In this document: in pieces, positions 1 through 11,968 of the stretch
How positions within the stretch are numbered: the first letter of the stretch is position 1
Layout of the letters: every line of letters begins with the position of its first letter
From: Bombardia bombarda
Lineage: Eukaryota > Ascomycota > Sordariomycetes > Sordariales > Lasiosphaeriaceae
Assembly: GCA_030512295.1 (NCBI GenBank)
Contig: JAULSR010000001.1
Coordinates: forward strand, 3,123,001-3,187,000
Length of the DNA: 64,000 nt
Reading direction: 5' to 3'
Notes under the pieces: generated by a model
Database searches by the model: none
The model's input: the letters and a program-made list of their open reading frames with translations, nothing else
Told to the model about the DNA's origin: nothing
Position numbers and translations under genes: made by a program

Positions 1-3000
1 TCGCGAGCTCCATCCATTCCATCGGCGGCTCATTGGACATCTCCCCCGGGGCTGGGCCGATGCCGTCCTCGAAACGGGCCAGAATGCCATCTCGACCTTG
101 CTCCAGCCGCCCATAGTACGGACCGGCCTTGTCGCGCATACCGCCCCGCCCGCCTCCAGCTCCCATAAGCCTCCCACAGCGAGAGACATACCACCCGTTA
201 CCCTCACAAATATACCCCACGTAGATGCGTCCGAGTTCCAGTCGTACCTGTCTCAGGTCGGTGCACTGTATGAACAGCTACGGCGGGTTCAGGCCGACGA
301 GGATGAGGGCGCGAGTGTCTCAGTCTCGCAGCGACGGAACACAAGGCCCGACGGCTTTGCGGATGTCTTTGACGAGGGCCACTTGCGGCCCGGCAAGCGT
401 CCTGGCCCTTCGAGGAGGACATCGACGGCCTCCATCGGCTCCATATCCTCGATAGAGGCATCCAGCCCAGTCCGACGTGGTGGCCCCGGATTTAGAAGAG
501 GAGCCTCCCATGGCCCCCCGCCATTGTCGACTATCCCCACCGTATACTTTGACGACGACTTCCACCTGGAGAACCCACGCACTTTTGATGTTGTGAGCGA
601 GCGATCCGAGGTTGTCAAACCCACACCAGGCGCGGTGGACGAGAAGGGTGCCTCCAATGGCCACGCCAGTGCGCCTCGTAGGGCGCTCGCCACAAACGCC
701 ATCCTACAAGAAAAGCTGTCTTGGTACATGGATACTATTGAGATGCATCTTATACAGTCTATATCGACTGCATCAACTACATTTTTTACTGCCCTTGGCT
801 CCCTCCGGGAGCTGCACTCGGAGGCTGCAGAATCTGTGGACAGAATCAAGGGGTTGAGAAAAGAGCTCGAGAAGCTAGACGAGGAAATTGCGACGAGGGG
901 GTTGGATATTGTACAACAGCGCCGAAGGCGGGAAAACCTACAGCAGCTCCATGATGCCGTTATGCAACTTAGGGAGATTGTTGATGGCGTTGCAGTATGC
1001 GAGACTCTGGTTGATTCTGGAAAAGTCGAGGAGGCTCTTGACAATATTGACGCTCTGGAGAGACTTGTTGCCGGAGAACAAGGGGCTTCACACAACCGTG
1101 ATTCGGCGATACAACTAAGAGACCTGAGGGGCGCTACCGCACTTCAGGGCGTAAATAGCGACCTAGACGCACTTCGATTTCGTGTTGGCAAGGCTTATGA
1201 AGCCCGGTTCCTCGGCGTCCTGGTTGAAGATCTACGTCGCCATGTCGGACAAGTCTCCCACCAAGAGGTTCTCATGCGTTGGAGTAGTGCTTCAATGCGT
1301 GCGCGGGGGAACCAGGCCCGCGAGCCGTCGGCATTTCCGTCATACTTGTCTACAGTTGATGGGCTGCGGACAGAGCTTCTATCAAGCCTGGCAGGCTTGC
1401 AACGATCAAAGTATCTCACGGCTGCAGCTACTGCATATCGAGAGACCGCGCTGCGGGAAATTAGGAATATCATCCGGCAGCCCTTACCCAGCTCCAACGA
1501 CGACGACAACGAGTCGATGATGTCCTCGTCTACTATGACAGGCGGTAGACAACGCAGTCAGCAGGAAAAATCGTCAATTCTGGCTCGTAACATGCGTGCG
1601 CTAGATCCCAGCAGTGCTGAGGAGCTCTTTATCAAAATATACATCGGAGTGGCCGAGACTATGAGGAGATTAGGCACCCAGGCAAAGGTATTACTGGACG
1701 TAGCAAGCTCGATTGGGGATCCCTCGATTCTTGGAGGATTTTCGGGCGTGAGATCTCCCCCTCTCAAATCGCCCCCATTCAGCCCTACGGGGAGACGTCC
1801 GTCAAATGCGGCGCTCGAAGCGCAGGAGGAAATTCACAAAGCCTTGGATATTTCGAATCTTCTTGGACAGGCCGTCGACGTCGCCCAAGACAAAATTGTC
1901 AGGCTGCTGCGGGTGCGGTCAGAGCAGAGCACGCACTTGGACCTGAGGTGGTTTTTGCGGTACTTCACGCTCAATCTTCATTTTGCGAATGAATGTGAGG
2001 CCATCTCAGGACGGAGTGGGACAAGCCTAAAAAATGTTGTCAACGGTCATATTAAGGATTTTGTCCAGCAACACGGGGATGCAGAGCAGCAGAAGCTTGC
2101 TCAGGGTATGGAGTCGGACCAATGGGCCTTCAAGGATTTCGGTGACAGCGATACACAACTGCTTAATCAGATATTGGAAGGAAGTACCCGAGATGTCCCC
2201 GCGTGGACTGAAAGCACAAAAATATGGATTCCCCACCCCGACGATGATGATGAGGACAGCGGAGAGGAAGATGATGCGACTGACCAGCTCGACCCGTTGG
2301 CCAGTCAGGCCAACGGTACAGCAAAGGCAAAAACTAGGAGCGCTGTCATTGATACCGAGACCTACCTTCTCCCTCAGTCGGCGGTGTTGTGTTTGAACGG
2401 CATGGCGCAATTCCTGCACCTTATGGTCGGCATACCGTCCGTTACAGCGGATATATCGACATCACTCATCGCATACCTCCAGCTCTTCAATTCTCGCTGT
2501 ACCCAACTTATTCTTGGGGCAGGGGCAACCCGGTCTGCCGGCCTCAAGCATATCACGACGGCTCATCTCGCCCTGGCATCGCAAGCCCTGGCCTTTATCG
2601 CTGCGCTCATCCCGCATGTTCGGGAGTTTGTCCGACGGCACTGTGGCTCAGGCACAACTGTGTCGACTGTCATGGCTGAGTTCGACAGGGTCAGAAGGCT
2701 CTACCAGGAACACCAAAACAGCATTTACGAAAAACTCGTTGAGATAATGAGCGGACGGGCAGTCGCTGCGTCTAAGAAGATGAAAACTGTAGCCTGGGAC
2801 AACCAGGACGGGGCAGGAGTTCACGAGTACATGGAAACGCTGGCAAAGGAGACCAACCGACTGCATCGTACTCTGATCAAGCAACTTCCCGAGGGCACAG
2901 TACATATGATTTTACTACCCATTTTCCGAAACTACAAGGACACTTTGGGTGCCGCGCTGCGAGAGGTGGAGCCCAGAACGGAGGCTGGTCGTGAAAGGTA

Positions 3001-3298
3001 AGTGCCCCCAAGCATCACCGCTAATGATACTGGAAAACACACTTACTTACTTATGACCTACAGTATGCTCCGTGATGTCGAATATCTCCAATCACGCCTT
3101 GGCAAGATGGATGACTTTGAGGGCGCGGGCGAGTACCTCGTCAATATCATTAAAGCCAAGGTAATCGCGGCTCCAATTCCGGCCCCAACTCCGCCTGTGT
3201 CCGCCCCAGAAGAAGATGCAGCGAAAAAGCCCACTGAAGAGCCTATAAGTGAGGAGTCTACTGCGAACGGCGCTGTAGACAATAGTGGTAGCTCATGA
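1..3298 (+). CDS. VPS54: VPS54, GARP complex subunit (5' partial)
   Basis: Vps54 is a subunit of GARP (Vps51-54), which tethers endosome-derived vesicles at the trans-Golgi network. The visible protein (about 1040 residues from base 98) has a low-complexity N-terminus, a coiled-coil stretch around residues 210-300 and a helical C-terminal Vps54 domain around residues 750-900. The conserved LLQPPIVRTG segment lies at base 98. Exons are 1-2997 and 3064-3298. The 66-nt intron 2998-3063 (GTAAGT...CAG) restores frame and leads into MLRDVEYLQSRLGKMD. Base 98 is not a real start: the frame stays open to the window edge as WADAVLETGQNAIST just upstream. A frame change near bases 43-51 is discussed in the findings. 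The family call is firm; the 5' end is missing. Confidence 0.9.
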
Positions 3299-6200
3299 TC
3301 GAGAATCAACCGGGTGATTCATCTTTGTGTCGAGATGGGCTAGCACGAGCATGTATATCTGAAATTGATTAAAGCGTCTTTTGGGAGGATAAGCGGGTCC
3401 TTCCCCTGTTATGATGAATGTATATCTATCTTACTTGCTGAACATTGTCGGTTGGCTAAGTATCTACGCTGCCTGCCCACGTACATCGTAGGGCTCATGT
3501 CACACAAAGAGGTATGTATAGCGACACTGTCGGTTCCCTCATTGCCTGAATCACTGCCACTGCCAGTCGCGGTTGCTCTCAGCCGCGCGAGCAATAGCCA
3601 CTCGTGATATTCACAAGGAATTGGGCGATCGCCTACAAGGCTAAGAACGGCATGGATCTCGAGATTGAAGCGATTTCTTCTAGAACAAACCGGCTGTTAT
3701 ACGCGGCATTTTATCCTTTATTGCCTTTTCGGGGTACTTGATGTTTGTTGTATCCTTCTCCTGCCTATATGATAGTATACTTATTCCACCTGCCCCTTAA
3801 GGTCGGCGAGCTGGCCATTGGTCAGTCTCCATTCACTGTCCGTCCGGCTCTTTCCACTCTCTCTCTTCTTGTTTTTCTTCCTTAGTCTACTCTCCAGTGG
3901 GAAGGTGGCTTGGCTTGTCCAGCTGTCACTTTCGTATGTGGCTTGATGAGGAAGCAAAGTCATCCACATTGCCATTGCCATTGCTGCGCTTGCATACCTA
4001 CTCTTTGTCTTTGTTGCCCATTACAGAAGGCGAGAGTGAAATCTGGGCAGGCGGGGATAAGGGGTGATAGGAGTGATAGGGGGTGAGGATATAAGCATGG
4101 TGTTGTGCCTGTGTCGCGCGTTCTGTTCCTGGTATACCCGAATGACCGACCGAACCGGAACGAAGCCCGCCCCTCCACAAGCAGCACACACACACAAAAC
4201 ACAAACACACGTGCACGCCTCCTACACAGTATGTATACAGGAGGGGGTTGGGCTTTGCTCCTATTCGCTTGTTGGTCGGACTTGAAAAAGAAAACGGAAA
4301 AGAAAAGACAAGAAAAAGAAAAAAAGCTCTCTTCCTACGTAGTGTAAGTTTGTTGGTTTACTTCTGTGTGCCTGCTCACTTCAGCTCCCAGCCAGCCAGC
4401 ACACGCAGGGAGACGACTATAAACGAAACATGAAACACGCCCTGCCTCGCGCCGCATAGCGCGCCACACCAGGCCAGACACAACACAATGACAGTGAAAG
4501 TACCTGGGTAGGGGAAGAGGGCCGTGGAGGGGGCCGTGACACGCAATATCAACTGATAATCACACAACATACACTGACTACCCTACACTACTGTGAGGAT
4601 ACATACAGTACGTACAGACCGGGCACGTGCCTGGCACCCAACCCCTACCTAAACGCACAGGGCGTACAGCTAGTTAGTTAGAGGGGGCCATGCACAATAC
4701 AACCCACACAGTCAGCTACAAGGAACACCTCACAACTACACTACATAATACTCCGATGCACACCAAGAACTAATAACGTAACTTGGGTAACAAAGCGAAG
4801 GGGGTGGGGAGATACAGATTGGCTGCCTGCCCACAAGGAAAAGGGCCATGCATCCATCACCCCGCCCACAAGAATAACAGCCAAAGGCACAAACACGCAG
4901 CGGTGCCATACATCTATTTGTTGTACAACGTGGAACTGCTAGTTCAAGGTACGAGAAAGAAGGCAGCCGTGGAGGGGTAGAAGGGGGGGCTCATACAAAG
5001 GATACAAGGGACAAAATCAGTTTCAACAAGCTGGGCCAATCAGAGAAGGTGTAGAGCTACGGAACACAGAGGAAGATAATTATCCCTACTGTCTGTCCTG
5101 TCTGTCGCTTTCCGCTCATGCGTCGAGGAGAGGGGGAGATGTAAGCGATGAACGGATGACGACGCACTCACTCCCTGACTCTCGGACAATTCGGGGTTTT
5201 TCTCGGATGCGCTTGTGTGCGCAGAAACAGCAGCAAGGCAGGATCCATCCATATCCTGATCCTGATCCTGATCCTTGAGGAGACCAACGGAAAAAAAAAT
5301 CGTCAACGAGGAAATTGGAAGAGGCTCCGAGTATGTTATGTTATTTCATGAACGAAGAAGAGAGGAGGGGGAGAAGAGAAGAAGAACCCCGCTGCGTTGC
5401 GTGACGTTACAAGGGAGAGATCTCAGGGGTCACGATTCATGTGCACCAAACAAATAGCACTAACACTTACACCACTTCTTGCGCTACTAGGCGGAGTGAG
5501 GGGTTGTCGGACTTTATTTCAACAACAACAACACAATCGCCATCATCAACTACATGATCAATTTATCAAAAACATGTACACAACAGTAGTTCATAAATAA
5601 GATATCACGGTTGTGCATAAAAACAAAAGGTTCGGTGAAAGATCTTGGATTTCTCGCGTTGCTAAATACATCATACCACCCCCCAGTGTGAAAAGGTGGT
5701 AAATAATATCCCGTGCAATCCCCAATCGGAAACCCATAACCGTCTCCTAAATATCCACCCCCTCTGGACAGACGTTGTTTGTCTTCTAAGCCAACAAAAA
5801 GGAAAAAAACCAACCAATAAAAAAAAACCGCCGCATTGCTTATCGAACGAAGCCCGCGCGTATGGATATAACTAAATACAAGAAGCCAAAGACTCAAAAA
5901 ATTGATACGAAGGCCAACAACACGAACAAGCCCATGTTGCTGTCACCCCAAAACGATGGTAAGAAACTGTGGTTATCAAGAGTATGAAACGAAAAACCCC
6001 GCCCGCCCCGTAAGCCTAACCTGTCACTGTTCTCTCTGAAAGAGCAGATGATGCAAAAGTTTAGCCCATGGGTTTGGGAGTTTAACGTCTGTAGAAGAGA
6101 AGAAAATTTCGACGAGAGAGTATCCCGAAAGGCCCCCCGTTGTAAGCGTGTGCGTGCGTGTGTTTTCTCAAAAACCCTGAAACTCCAATCCCCCGCCACC

Positions 6201-6478
6201 GTTTTTATTTCCTTTCTAGCTGTTCCGAGTCATGTGTCCCCAACAAGTAGTGGGCAACACACCCCCGGCCAGGTTATGGTATCGTGTCGTGAAAAGTCCG
6301 AAGTCGCCCCCTCCTTGGCCCCGGTTCTAAACGTCATAAACAAAAAAGCATCATCATCACGGCGCACAGCGCGCGTCCCAAAAGTTGGTCCGGCATAGCC
6401 AGTCCAATTCATTTTGGGAGGTGTCGTGTCGTGTCGAGAAAAATGAGAGCGTATAAAGGTAAAGAAACAACAGTTCCT
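3299..6478. other. Gene-free convergent 3' region
   Basis: This lies between the 3' ends of VPS54 and the secreted-protein gene. I see no ORF with domain character. It holds a CA-rich stretch (about 4183-4209), a purine tract of GAAA/AAAG type (4283-4325) and a hexamer tandem ATCCTG, four copies, at 5253-5275. At 3.2 kb it is long for two 3' UTRs, so a non-coding transcript is possible but unproven. Confidence 0.5.
5253..5275. repeat. Hexamer microsatellite (ATCCTG)4
   Basis: Nearly four perfect tandem copies of ATCCTG lie in the intergenic region. Confidence 0.85.
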
Positions 6479-7066
6479 CTAGTTCTGAGGGTTGTAGGTA
6501 GGCGTCCACTTGCCGAGGACAAAGGCCCTCTCGACGACGGGAGCGTTGGCGGCCTCCTCGTCATCCGCAGACCGGGAAGCGATGATGGTAGAGTTGGTCT
6601 CGCCGAGGGTGCAGACGAGGTCCTTCTCGTTGGTGGTCTTGGTCTGGACATCATCGGGTGCGTAGTAGGCGTTGTTGCAGTGGAATTTGGCGCAGCCCGA
6701 CGTGGGCGTCCCGGATTTAGCGGGCCACATCATATGGACGTTGTGGATGTCCCCCGCGTCGACAATGGCCGAGACGTCGAAGTAGGTGATGGCGCCCCAG
6801 GCGCTGAAGGAAACCTCGCCAAGCATACCGGGAATGCCGATGTTCCCGCCTTGCTTGACAGCGTACCAGTTGCCCTGCCATCCGTCGGGGAACTCCTGGT
6901 AGACTTCTGTGTTCCCTCTGACAACGAGGTCAGGAATCTGTTGGTGGCTAGGGTTGGTCGTAAATCTGACGGTGCGGGTGATGCTGTCCAGAGACTTGAA
7001 GGTAACGGAGGCGGCAGTGGCCAAAGTGGCCGAGGCCAGGAGTGTGGCAAGCTTAGAGAATTGCAT
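6479..7066 (-). CDS. Small secreted protein of the fungal 'DNase1-like' family
   Basis: Single exon, 195 residues. I chose the ATG at 7066 (MQFSKLATLLAS) because it opens a clear signal peptide of about 19-20 residues ending near ATAASV. The longer open frame to 7216 is promoter or 5' UTR. The mature part is beta-rich, with conserved-looking GNWYAVKQGG, GMLGEVSF and FDVSAIVDAGD segments, and a C-terminal region with three cysteines (SGCAKFHC...LVC) and NAYYAPDDVQTKT. From memory, relatives in other sordariomycetes carry the label 'DNase1 protein', but I see no DNase I catalytic motif, so that name should not be taken as function. A TATA-like box lies about 120 bases upstream. It is probably an abundant extracellular or wall-associated protein. 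Confidence 0.8.
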   Translation of the reverse strand: MQFSKLATLLASATLATAASVTFKSLDSITRTVRFTTNPSHQQIPDLVVRGNTEVYQEFPDGWQGNWYAVKQGGNIGIPGMLGEVSFSAWGAITYFDVSAIVDAGDIHNVHMMWPAKSGTPTSGCAKFHCNNAYYAPDDVQTKTTNEKDLVCTLGETNSTIIASRSADDEEAANAPVVERAFVLGKWTPTYNPQN

Positions 7067-7188
7067 CTTGACAGTGAATGAGAGAGTGTGTACAGAGCTG
7101 TCGAGCTGTATAGGTTGTAGAGAAGGATTGTGTGTTTCAAAGATAGAATAAGGAAGGGATTCGATGATAAAAATGCTCCAGAATGGAG

Positions 7189-7197
7189 ATTTAAATA
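7189..7197 (-). promoter_or_regulatory. TATA-like box of the secreted-protein gene
   Basis: On the minus strand this reads TATTTAAAT, about 123-131 bases upstream of the chosen ATG (7066). Spacing fits a TATA element plus a 5' UTR of roughly 90 bases. Confidence 0.45.
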
Positions 7198-8473
7198 CCA
7201 CGGTGTGAGTGAACAAGGTTGACTTTCCAGAACTCGGAGTGAACAGAGTTTGTCAGAAGTTTGAAGCCACCAGGGTCTTTGTTATCGCTTTGTGAAGGAG
7301 TGTGAAGTGATCCCGAGGGAAAGAATGAAGGTTAAGCTCGAAAGCCGCGGTGAAACACAGTATGTGGGAGGGAAAGAAAGGAGTGACTATCAAAGTTGTG
7401 GAGGGCATCAACATTCCGGAGACAGGGTGGCTTCATCCATACTTATACACAAAAGTATAGCAAGCCAGCACACGCGAGGGGGGTGGGCATTGTGGCGGAC
7501 CGCCCACCCGCCTCTCCAGCGTAGGAGGGAAGAAAGAAAGGTCTGACTGACTGACTGCTGCGGTGGCTGCAGTTGGAAGTGGGGTCTAGTGTGTTGACGA
7601 CAACGTACACCCACCTAAACTATACACACCGTCCAGAGCGCGAGTCAAGAAAGGATTCGGATCCTGAGGATGTGCCCTATGCAGGCACGTAGGTACTCGA
7701 CATCTATCACCGGCCGACCGACTCGCACACTGAGAGGGGGCCTAACAAAGCCATGCTTTAAACAAGGACGTGGCTCACACACTAGAGAACGGCGTCAAAG
7801 AAAGGATAATTTGAGTTAGAGGCAGGCCGAACAAGGTGAACGAACAATAGCGTTCCGCCCTACGCAGGGAAACGTTGGGATCCAGGAGCACAAAGACTTC
7901 CGCACAAACCGGTCCAGAACTAGACCCATAGACGGTCCGGAACCTCCTCCTGGCAAGGATGACAAGCCTTGAGGACCGCTTGGCCGAAAGGCTCGAAAAG
8001 AGAATGAAGGTTCGGTACACACAGTATGTATACACATGCCATATGTGGTTAGATGGCACAGGCGGCAGTTCCAACTTTGAACTTTGCCAACAGCGGGCCA
8101 AGGAAGGAGGCCGAAGAGAGAGAGCAGAGGCAGGCGGCAGATAGCCCCACCCTATTGTCCCAAGGACAAGTTCTTGGAAGACTGACATGACTGGGAGTGG
8201 GCGAATGGAACAGGGCGGCCGGTAGTCGAGACCAAGACTCCTACGCTGGGGCGTCGGTCGGGTAGCAGGCGAGGCAGGATTCGCCAACCAAGGTTTGCCT
8301 GCGGGTGTATTTTCAGGCACATCTCCAGCACGATTGGCTGGAATATAGGTTCGGTGTGCCGCGTACCTGACAGCCGTCCCATGTGTTGCGCCCTGACAGG
8401 TCAACCGGGATGCGGTGGGGGATGGTGGGATCGTCGCTGCGCTGTGATCACTGTCGGCCCAGCCCAAATGTTT

Positions 8474-8497
8474 GTGAATTAGTGAATTAGTGAATTA
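8474..8497. repeat. 8-bp tandem repeat (GTGAATTA)3
   Basis: Three perfect copies of GTGAATTA are followed by a degenerate ATGAAT. Confidence 0.85.
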
Positions 8498-8901
8498 ATG
8501 AATCCGAAATCCCCCACTCACACTGGCCGGGCCAGAAAGGCCAGCCCGCCAGCACATCGATGAAGGTTTTGCCGGCTGTAGCTGATGAATCGCTATCTTG
8601 GACCAAGACAGTGCCAGCAAGCACCAGCCCAACAAAGGCCATCATCGCCATGGCGGTTGGCTCACAACTGCAGTGTGCTAGAATAGACGCCGGCTTTCTT
8701 CCAAACGTTCTCTTTCAGTGGACGATTCCGCTGAGCCATAGGTAGTCAAGTGCGGGGGCTGGTTTCAAGACAAACCAGCTAAAGTCAGCCTGTCAGCGCA
8801 TCGGCGGCGCAACCTCGGGGTACTGAAGTTCTGAACCCTGGGCCGGCGGGTTTTGAGTTTTTTTTTCTCTTTCCCTCTCGCCTCTCTTAGTTGTTTCTCT
8901 G

Positions 8902-8933
8902 TCTGTGGGTTGTCAGTTCTGTGGGTTGTCAGT
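8902..8933. repeat. 16-bp direct repeat, two copies
   Basis: TCTGTGGGTTGTCAGT occurs twice in perfect tandem (8902-8917 and 8918-8933). Confidence 0.85.
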
Positions 8934-11900
8934 TGTCCAGTGTCAGCAAGCAGGAGGGGGCTCGGAATGTGGCCCGCTTCCGACGCGGCTGGCTTTGCTT
9001 GCTGGCCGGCGAAAAGGCTGAGAGGAAGAGGCCCAGACCAACAAAAACGGCTAGCGGGTAGCTGATTGGCGTCTTCTGATTACGTATCCGTGCTGCCACG
9101 ACATCGAATGCGCCTCGTAGAAATCAAGGCACGAAACTCGAAAATAAAAGGCTCAAGGTTCGGTAGTCTTGCCCAAATAAGACTAAGCCGAGCGTTATTG
9201 GCGCAAGGGCGCACGCTAGGCTGGCAGTGAGCCTGCGAATATCATGACGCCAGGGCGGTAGATGCGTGTGGGTGGTGTCCAGTGGGCACGTGGGGGTGAA
9301 AAGATACCTCACGTAGAAACACTTGGTCTTATGCTGAAACGGAAATTCACCGCCAACAAGCAGCTATAACCAGTAGTACGTTTGTACCTATTTGGCCATG
9401 ATCTCAAGCCTTGATTTAGACTGTCTCCGACTCGAAAATTGCCTTTGGTCGGTTCTTGGGGCCTCCACTGCTCCTCGCTCGCTTGCCAGTTCGGTCGGAT
9501 AGTTCGGACGCTCATCCCAACGGAACCATTCCATCCTATACAATTGCCCACTTGGCGGAACTGACTAGGTAGGTACCTATGCATGGCGGCAGCACCAATG
9601 CGACGCACTGTGCACTGTAGGCAGGCAAGGTGACGGGACCGAGGGCAACAAAGAAAAGCCAAGAAGACGCGGAGAATCTCTCGCTCATCTTGTTTAAACT
9701 GTAGACTTAAAGGATTGCTGCACAATGGCAGCCTATACCTGCCTGCCTCCGTGCCAGACAGGACGACATCCATCATCTCGAAGGCTGACATTAGTTGCTC
9801 GTCCGCGCCTGAGTCCGACCAACTTCATGGATGTAGTTCGGAGAAAAAAACCCTGGTGTTAGTGAACGGCCCATCTAAATTTGGCGAATCGCCGATCGGG
9901 GATGGAAGTCTTCTAGACCACCACCTCGACCCCTCTAGGGCTCTAACCAGCACGCAAATACCCCTCCAATCCGGTTCCTCTAGGGGTTGCGATCTTATCC
10001 GATAACGCTACAGGCCATCATCCTTGGGAAAATACCACCCCGGAGGCACATCCCGAAAGGATCTGGATTGCACGTGAATCTTTGATGACATGGCTATGTT
10101 GCAGTGAACCAACCATCAACCGCATGAGGCGATAATCAGAGATTTTCTGTGCTCATTTTTTTTCATCACGTCTAGTTTTTTATCTTTCAAATTTTTTTTT
10201 AGAAAAGAGGGTCTTGAGCTTGTGATTCAGCAGAGCCGAACAAATCATGACAAATTTTGTACCTTCCCAAAACAGTGCTTGATGTAGAACAAGGATGAAA
10301 GACAGACTTTTACACAGTACAGCAAGATCCAAACAGTCACATCGAGGAAAAATTGGACAGACTTGCTTCTGACAATCAATGTGGACTGGATGCAAGTAAT
10401 CATCAGCTGACTGCTGATTTTTCACTTAATTTTCCACTCAATGAAAACCTGCTCATTCAAAACCGCCGTTTGCTACCATTCTTATTGGTGAAACGCCCAG
10501 CATCAGAAACCGACTTTCAGAAAGACACCGGGTTGTAAATAATTGAGGTCCGCCTCTGAGCTACTGTATCACTTGATATACTAAGTAAACAGTATTGCTT
10601 ATCTCGCTCGCAATGACTCATTATGTAGAGAAAATGCCTACGAAGACGTGAAAAGGGTCCATATATACCGATATACCGAATCTCATGCACTCCCATCACA
10701 CAGGAGTTACACAACACATGCCTTACCCTCCCTTTCCCCCGCTACTGTACAACGCATTCAGTCATTTGCACTTTGCATGATACAAGTCATAACATATCGG
10801 AAAGTTTTCCTTTTTTCGAGCTATTCATAATCTTATCAGCAGGTGCGGGGATGTTTCTTGACTTCCATCAATCGTAGGTTTACACATGAAGTACCTACCT
10901 AGGCACCTACGTATCACGCGCCTCGACTTTGAGTTCCGGCTGAGATGTTGAACACATTTGACAACCCCATCAGTCTGGGGAGTGGATTTCGACATCAGCC
11001 GTGAGAAACAGTTGAGCACGAGGAAACCCACAATCCAACGATTTGCAGCAGGCTTCAACTGTTCGACATGCGTAGCCAAGAGTCTCCTTGTAAAGTATAG
11101 ATAACAGCTTCTCGTGGAAACGAAGTACAACAAAAGTCAATGTTCAACGTCCTGCACCAAGCATGGTACAGTACAGAGCGCCTACAAAGTATATTACGTC
11201 TGAAAGATGATGATAGATGCACAATCCAAGGTTGAAATCCAACGGTTCATGCCAAGGTGGGAAACACACGATATAGTAGATACATGCCCGACAACCAACC
11301 ACGAATCAAAGTTCATATGGTGAAGTTAACGGGATCTAACGGTCAGGCAACGAACCAACACCCCTGCATAAGCCTATATACATCCAAGGTATCTAACCGA
11401 CTGTGTTGCCATTACACCATATCATATACTTGCCACCAAACATGAGGCGATGCACTGAATCCTACTTCATATGCCATATGCTGGTGTGTGTAGAAGTGCT
11501 AACCGGTCGTTCTAGCCACGGCTCCACACTCCGAAAGGTCGATGCTGGGAGAGTTTGAGGCACTCCCGTCACGGGACACAACAGACAGACTGCGGCCCTC
11601 GTCTTACCGACACTTGATAACTCATATGCCAAGACCCTCCTCTCCTGCACCCAAGGCCAGTAAGCGAGCAATCCCGACTGCGGGCGCCCAATCATCCGTT
11701 CAACCATGGGTTCCAAGGAACAGCATGATAGCACCACATACTCACATCCCGTAGCCGAGATCCCGTAGCCGACATATCCGCGGCTTGTTCCCCCGACAGG
11801 TAAATCCTAACGCGGCGCATTCCGTCGGGAAGCTCGCGAGGGCCCGCCGCGCCGGGGGGCCCAACGGACGCGGGGAGAGCTATGATCACTGTGCTCTTTG

Positions 11901-11968
11901 GGCTCAGGGGACTGGGAGGAGCGAGGGAAGAGCGCGTCAAGGTTCAGATATTGCAGACTCGGCGGCCG

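Larger units (their letters stand above)
7067..11968. other. Long gene-free region (4.9 kb)
   Basis: This is upstream of the secreted-protein gene and downstream of APC8. The longest open frames (7775-8467 minus, 9309-9791 minus) have no domain character. Short repeats are present at 8474-8497 and 8902-8933. AT-rich patches occur around 10140-10620. I found no tRNA, 5S rRNA or transposon motif by eye. Confidence 0.5.

Noticed and set aside
2998..3063. Plus-strand frame starting at 3002 as a separate small gene
   Set aside because: It is the last VPS54 exon read back through the intron.
7775..8467. 230-codon minus-strand frame in the gene desert
   Set aside because: Composition is random-like (many Arg, Ser, Pro and scattered Cys), with no motif and no plausible introns.
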